Source: Bacillota bacterium
GTDB taxonomy: Bacteria > Bacillota > Clostridia > Lachnospirales > Lachnospiraceae
Reading direction: 5' to 3'
Length of the DNA stretch: 7,851 bases
Assembly (NCBI GenBank): GCA_023392995.1
Contig: JAEWMZ010000404.1
Coordinates: forward strand, 1 to 7,851
Shown here: piece after piece, positions 4,371 through 7,851 of the stretch
Numbering within the stretch: position 1 is the first letter of the stretch
Layout: every line of letters starts with the position of its first letter
Notes under the pieces: generated by a model
Databases searched by the model: none
What the model was told of the DNA's origin: nothing
The model's input: only the letters and a program-made list of their open reading frames with translations
Program-made: the position numbers and the translations under genes

Positions 4371-6387
4371 GATCCCCTTCAGAAATATTTTTACTGCTGC
4401 TGACTATGATTTCATCCTCCCTTGACAAAGCTGCCTCCACTGCGGCTGATTTTTCATCCTGCGCCGTAATAGTGACATCCAGTCGAAAGGCCGTCTCAAC
4501 CTTGCCCAGAATTCCATTCGTTTCTCTGATCAGTAATACAAATTTTGAACTTGTATCCTCCCTTATGGCTTGAATTGGAATGCAGGCAGAATAATTCTTT
4601 GAATTTTTCTGCAGTTCAAATTCCAAACTCCCTCCGACCCGGTAGCTGCGATCCTCCGGCAAAAGTGCGGTAAAGCTTATATTTCCGTCTTGATCCGGCA
4701 GTTCGATATTCTCAATATTAGCGGTGATTTTGTTGTATTCTTCTTCCGTTTTAATACTAACTTCATCACCGGCACTGAAATTCTTCAGTTCTTCTTTTGT
4801 ACCCTTCATCAATAACTCATAACCTCCGGTAGAAATGACCAGACTCTCCTGCCCTGACAGAATTACCCCCGGTTCCAGCGTTGCGCTTAAGACCACACCG
4901 CTGACCGGTGATGTCACCTTCCCTCTCTTAGCAATTAACTTTTTCACTTTATCGATTTCTGATTGCTTATCTTCCATATCGAGGGTGATAGCTTTCAGCT
5001 CTAATTCGACAGCCTGATTGCTTTCTGCCAGATTTTCACTGGATTCTTGCAGATCAAGTTCCACCGCTTCAAGCTCCCTGTCTGCTTTTTTCACTGCCGC
5101 TTCACTCTTGTTAAGTGTCTCGTCTGCACTGCGAAGTGCATTTTCACTGCTTGCCAGCGCCTCCTGCCAATCGTAGTTATCCTGCTGCATCGCAGTCAGT
5201 TCACTATAAAGCTTATTCTTTTTCTCCAGCACTTCCCTTTCTTTTTTATCCCACTGTGCTTTTACCTGCTCCTGATCTTCCTCTGCCCTCGTAACACTTG
5301 TCTGTGCATCGTTAATCTTATCCTCATCAAGCTTCATCTTTTTATAGATTATTGCGTATAGAAGGTTTTCCGCATCCTCTACGTTCCAGTTCTCTGTCCT
5401 TAGGATACTTCGCCGGTATACATCCACTGCCTTCTCCAGCTCCGTGTCCTCTTTGGTCAGGATATCCAGATCTTTTTGAAGATCGGATACTGTTCGCCCG
5501 GCAATCCTTTTTTCTTTCTCAATGGTGTCCCAGTCCTTGCCGTCAATCCATCCCATCGAAATATCCTTTAAGTCTTCGTTTGCTCTTCTTAACTCCTCTT
5601 TTTTCTTTTCCACAGCACGCAGATGCTCCTGATAGGTTCCATCATAATAAAGGTCAAAAATGGAAAAATAGGCTTTCGATACTGCTTCCTCTTTATTCCC
5701 TTCGACTGCTGTTCTATAATTTGTCAGTGTCTCTTGAAGCTTTACCTTGGGTTTTAGCAGGTTTTCCAGTGCTTTCCTTGCATCATCAACCTTTCTCTGG
5801 GCGCTAATCAAGTCATCCTCCTCCGCACTCAGCTGATCATCATAATCCGAGGCAGCCTTCTCATATTCTTCCTGCTTTGCTGTAATCAAATTTTTCTTCG
5901 TCTTCTCCAGTGACTCCTTTGCACGCTTTTTATCCTCAGCGGCACGTTTCTCCTCCTCCTCTGCCAGCTGCTTATTTTCCTGTGCTTCTTCTGTCTTATT
6001 CTCTGATTTGAGTGAATCGGAATCCTTCCTTCCCAGCTGTGTCTTTTCATATTGAAGCTGGAGTTTCTTTAACTCTTTTACAAGAGCCGACTCTTTCTCC
6101 TTCATTTGATCAAGATCATAAGAAAATAACACCTCACCCTTCTCGACGGTCTGTCCTTCCTTTGCCCCAATCTGACTAATTTTATATCCATTCATCAACT
6201 CTATGTATTTTTTTGCATTTTCCTTTATAATTCCTGACCCCGTTATTTTATAGGTTAAGCTTCCCTCTTGCGCTGTTGCCGTCTTGGCTTTTGGTACCAT
6301 GACAGAAGCTGCTGCCCGGGACAGGAGTGTTAAGCCCAGCATTACGATAAAAAAACCAATGATTAATTTTCTTAATTTCTGTTCCAT
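4345..6387 (-). CDS. HlyD/MacA-like membrane-fusion (adaptor) protein with very long coiled-coil hairpin
   Basis: 680 residues. An N-terminal membrane anchor (about 7-28) puts the rest outside the cell. Residues 40-92 form the first lipoyl/barrel-sandwich half (GYKISQIGAKEGQTVEKGEV at 67-86). Residues about 93-489 are charged and heptad-like, rich in K, E, D, A and Q: a helical hairpin of about 400 residues, with less regular stretches at 210-260 and 275-350. The second lipoyl half follows (VTSPVSGVVLSATLEPGVIL, 491-510), then a beta-barrel and membrane-proximal domain (about 520-680). The split lipoyl motif around a coiled coil is diagnostic of the adaptor family; MacA- and YknX-type hairpins are far shorter. 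Such adaptors work with export ABC transporters or FtsX-like proteins. Start ATG is 18 nt after the MalG-like stop, with AGGAAGGG 12 nt upstream, rather long spacing; the stop TAG of the preceding gene lies inside this ribosome binding site. Confidence 0.88.
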   Translation of the reverse strand: MEQKLRKLIIGFFIVMLGLTLLSRAAASVMVPKAKTATAQEGSLTYKITGSGIIKENAKKYIELMNGYKISQIGAKEGQTVEKGEVLFSYDLDQMKEKESALVKELKKLQLQYEKTQLGRKDSDSLKSENKTEEAQENKQLAEEEEKRAAEDKKRAKESLEKTKKNLITAKQEEYEKAASDYDDQLSAEEDDLISAQRKVDDARKALENLLKPKVKLQETLTNYRTAVEGNKEEAVSKAYFSIFDLYYDGTYQEHLRAVEKKKEELRRANEDLKDISMGWIDGKDWDTIEKEKRIAGRTVSDLQKDLDILTKEDTELEKAVDVYRRSILRTENWNVEDAENLLYAIIYKKMKLDEDKINDAQTSVTRAEEDQEQVKAQWDKKEREVLEKKNKLYSELTAMQQDNYDWQEALASSENALRSADETLNKSEAAVKKADRELEAVELDLQESSENLAESNQAVELELKAITLDMEDKQSEIDKVKKLIAKRGKVTSPVSGVVLSATLEPGVILSGQESLVISTGGYELLMKGTKEELKNFSAGDEVSIKTEEEYNKITANIENIELPDQDGNISFTALLPEDRSYRVGGSLEFELQKNSKNYSACIPIQAIREDTSSKFVLLIRETNGILGKVETAFRLDVTITAQDEKSAAVEAALSREDEIIVSSSKNISEGDRVRVVKTE

Positions 6388-6405
6388 AAAAATGATATAC
6401 CCTTC

Positions 6406-7254
6406 CTATTCTTTTAGTCCCGAGGCCGCAATCCCCTGCACAAGATATTTTTGCCCCCATAAATAAAGCAGTAACGCCGGTATCATAATAATAACCGATG
6501 CAGCAAAGGCCAGCCCCGCTCTTTCCAGAGTGATATCCGGCAGATACAAGGTTAATGGCCAAAGCTCCTTTCTTCTTGCCAAAAAGGTAATTGGCTGTTC
6601 AATGGCATTCCAATACTCCAAAAAGCCCAGTACTACGATGGAGATAATTCCTGGCTTTCCTAAAGGAACTCCAATTCGAAAGAAAATATATCCCTCTCCC
6701 GCACCATCTAACTTTGCCGCTTCGATGTAAGAACCCGGGATTGCCTTAAAAAACTTCACCAGGATAAATACCGGAAATGTGGAAAACAGATTCGGCAGTA
6801 TCATAGCCAGGTGCGTGTCTATGAAGTGAAACCGATCCAATACCAGATAACTGGATACCATTGTGACCTGGAACGGCAGAAGCATTAAGATCATATATAT
6901 TGTAAACAGAAGCTTTTTTCCTCTAAAATCAAATCTGGCGAAAGCCCAGGCAGCCGGAACAGCAATTCCAATCTGCCCCACCAATACCGGAAATACCTGA
7001 ATGCAGGAATTCCAAAACATCACAAAGAAACTTGGTGAATCCAGAAGAAGCTCTACATAAGGACGCAGCGTCGGATACTGGGGCAGTAACGACCAGTTTG
7101 CCATCCCCTTCGCCTGATTCAGAATCGGCCCGATGTTTTTACCGGCTTCATCCGCTCCCAGAAAAGAACCGGTGAACAACATCCAGATTGGCAGCCATAC
7201 AAAGAGGGTCAGGAGAAAAAGCAATGAGGTTGCTATTATATTTTTGAATTTCAT
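6406..7254 (-). CDS. Carbohydrate ABC transporter permease, MalG/UgpE type
   Basis: Inner-membrane half of a sugar-type (CUT1) importer channel, pairing with the MalF-type protein encoded just upstream. From the chosen ATG the product has 282 residues, normal for the family. About six membrane helices are visible (8-28, 80-106, 116-138, 147-168, 203-220, 246-267), with an extracytoplasmic region at 30-75. The cytoplasmic EAA loop that docks the ATPase is at 178-201: EAAKLDGAGEGYIFFRIGVP, followed by PG and F..YWN. The C-terminus GIAASGLKE matches the MalG-type ending. I start at 7254 because GAGGG lies 8 nt upstream; an in-frame ATG at 7269 would add five residues (MRDDI) but has its purine-rich stretch almost touching the start. 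The gap to the upstream stop is 4 nt. Substrate unknown. Confidence 0.93.
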   Translation of the reverse strand: MKFKNIIATSLLFLLTLFVWLPIWMLFTGSFLGADEAGKNIGPILNQAKGMANWSLLPQYPTLRPYVELLLDSPSFFVMFWNSCIQVFPVLVGQIGIAVPAAWAFARFDFRGKKLLFTIYMILMLLPFQVTMVSSYLVLDRFHFIDTHLAMILPNLFSTFPVFILVKFFKAIPGSYIEAAKLDGAGEGYIFFRIGVPLGKPGIISIVVLGFLEYWNAIEQPITFLARRKELWPLTLYLPDITLERAGLAFAASVIIMIPALLLYLWGQKYLVQGIAASGLKE

Positions 7255-7258
7255 TATG

Positions 7259-7851
7259 TCATCCCTCATCCCTGTCTAATTTGATGTAAAATAGTATTAT
7301 GATTAAGAACAGTACCACACACATAACCGCGGCAGCGCACATTTTCTGGATATCCAGCGAGAGAAACCAATTATTGAACAGATGCTGCAGCATATAGATC
7401 TTTTCCTGGGGATAATCTCCCGATATGAGATAGGCCTCCCGAAATACTTTAAAGGAATTGACAAAGGACAGAATAGCAATTACGTTCACCGTAGGCAACA
7501 ACTTGGGAATTGTAATAAATCTAAATTTCTCCCAGCCTCCTGCACCGTCAACACTTGCCGCCTCATAGAGCTCCTCATCTATTTCATTTAAGCCCGTAAG
7601 CCATAACACCAGGTCATACCCCATATTCTTCCACAAATAGGTGAGCACCAGGATCCAAAAGGCTCGATCTGTGTTTAAGAAGTCAATCTTTGCCCCACCC
7701 AGGCTTAAAAGAAATCTGTTTAATAAGCCCTGCTCGTGAAAGAGCAGCTTCCACAATAGCGCAATAGAGGCTACCGGTATTGCCATTGGCAAAAGAAAGG
7801 AGGTTTTAAAAAATTGAATATGATTTTTCTGTCGATGCAACAATAGAGCTA
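7259..7851 (-). CDS. Sugar ABC transporter permease, MalF/UgpA type; 5' end cut by window edge
   Basis: C-terminal 196 residues of a CUT1-type permease usually about 290-310 residues long. The frame stays open to the right edge (GCT CTA TTG upstream of the first possible start), so the TTG near 7843 is not the true start. Visible helices include FFKTSFLLPMAIPVASIALLW, a segment near 7640-7680 (AFWILVLTYLW) and a final one ending before the stop (MCAAAVMCVVLFLIIILFYI). The EAA loop EAASVDGAGGWEKFRFITIP (about residues 96-115 of the visible part) identifies the family. It is the first visible gene of the four-gene operon. The solute-binding protein and the promoter should lie to the right; the ATPase is often encoded elsewhere for this class (MsmX/UgpC-like). 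Confidence 0.92.
   Translation of the reverse strand, partial: ALLLHRQKNHIQFFKTSFLLPMAIPVASIALLWKLLFHEQGLLNRFLLSLGGAKIDFLNTDRAFWILVLTYLWKNMGYDLVLWLTGLNEIDEELYEAASVDGAGGWEKFRFITIPKLLPTVNVIAILSFVNSFKVFREAYLISGDYPQEKIYMLQHLFNNWFLSLDIQKMCAAAVMCVVLFLIIILFYIKLDRDEG
7263..7267 (-). promoter_or_regulatory. Ribosome binding site deciding the MalG-type permease start
   Basis: Reads GAGGG on the minus strand with 8 nt to ATG at 7254. It lies inside the last codons of the MalF-type gene, consistent with translational coupling, and favours the 7254 start over the one at 7269. Confidence 0.6.

Noticed and set aside
5352..5807. 151-codon plus-strand frame opposite the adaptor gene
   Set aside because: Antisense shadow of the coiled-coil coding sequence; no ribosome binding site and no recognisable domain.

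Overview
The window looks like the chromosome of a low-GC Gram-positive bacterium, most likely a Clostridia/Lachnospiraceae-type anaerobe. This is inferred from the AT-rich intergenic DNA, AGGAGG ribosome binding sites, a lipoprotein with a Ser/Thr/Ala/Pro linker, U-tailed intrinsic terminators and the style of the transporter proteins. No rRNA, tRNA, transposase or CRISPR array was seen, and species cannot be fixed from the sequence alone. Every convincing gene is on the minus strand, so the window is read from right to left.

Right part (7851 down to 3294): a tight four-gene operon. It holds the 3' part of a MalF-type sugar ABC permease (cut by the window edge), a MalG-type partner permease, a 680-residue membrane-anchored HlyD/MacA-like adaptor with a coiled-coil insert of about 400 residues, and a 358-residue four-helix membrane protein that resembles a FtsX/MacB-type permease with its extracellular core domain. 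Junctions are 4 nt, 18 nt and a 26-nt overlap, so co-translation is likely. No ATPase or solute-binding protein of this operon lies in the window. Joining importer-type permeases to an exporter-type adaptor and a MacB-like protein is the most unusual feature here.

Middle (3293 down to 2747): about 550 nt without a convincing gene but rich in signals. It contains an operator-like palindrome, a strong sigma-A-type promoter (TTGACA, 16 nt, TATACT), two near-identical hairpin/U-tract terminators directly downstream of that promoter, and a third strong terminator nested inside a 9-bp inverted repeat. All point toward the next gene. They may simply end the upstream operon, or form an attenuated leader for the BMP-lipoprotein gene.

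Left part (2746 down to 1): a BMP/PnrA-family lipoprotein gene, then a 236-nt gap holding an 11-bp tandem repeat and a series of stem-loops, then a double-domain sugar/nucleoside-type ABC ATPase that runs off the left edge. These two genes are the receptor and motor of a nucleoside-type (BmpA-NupOPQ-like) importer; its two permease genes would be expected just beyond position 1.
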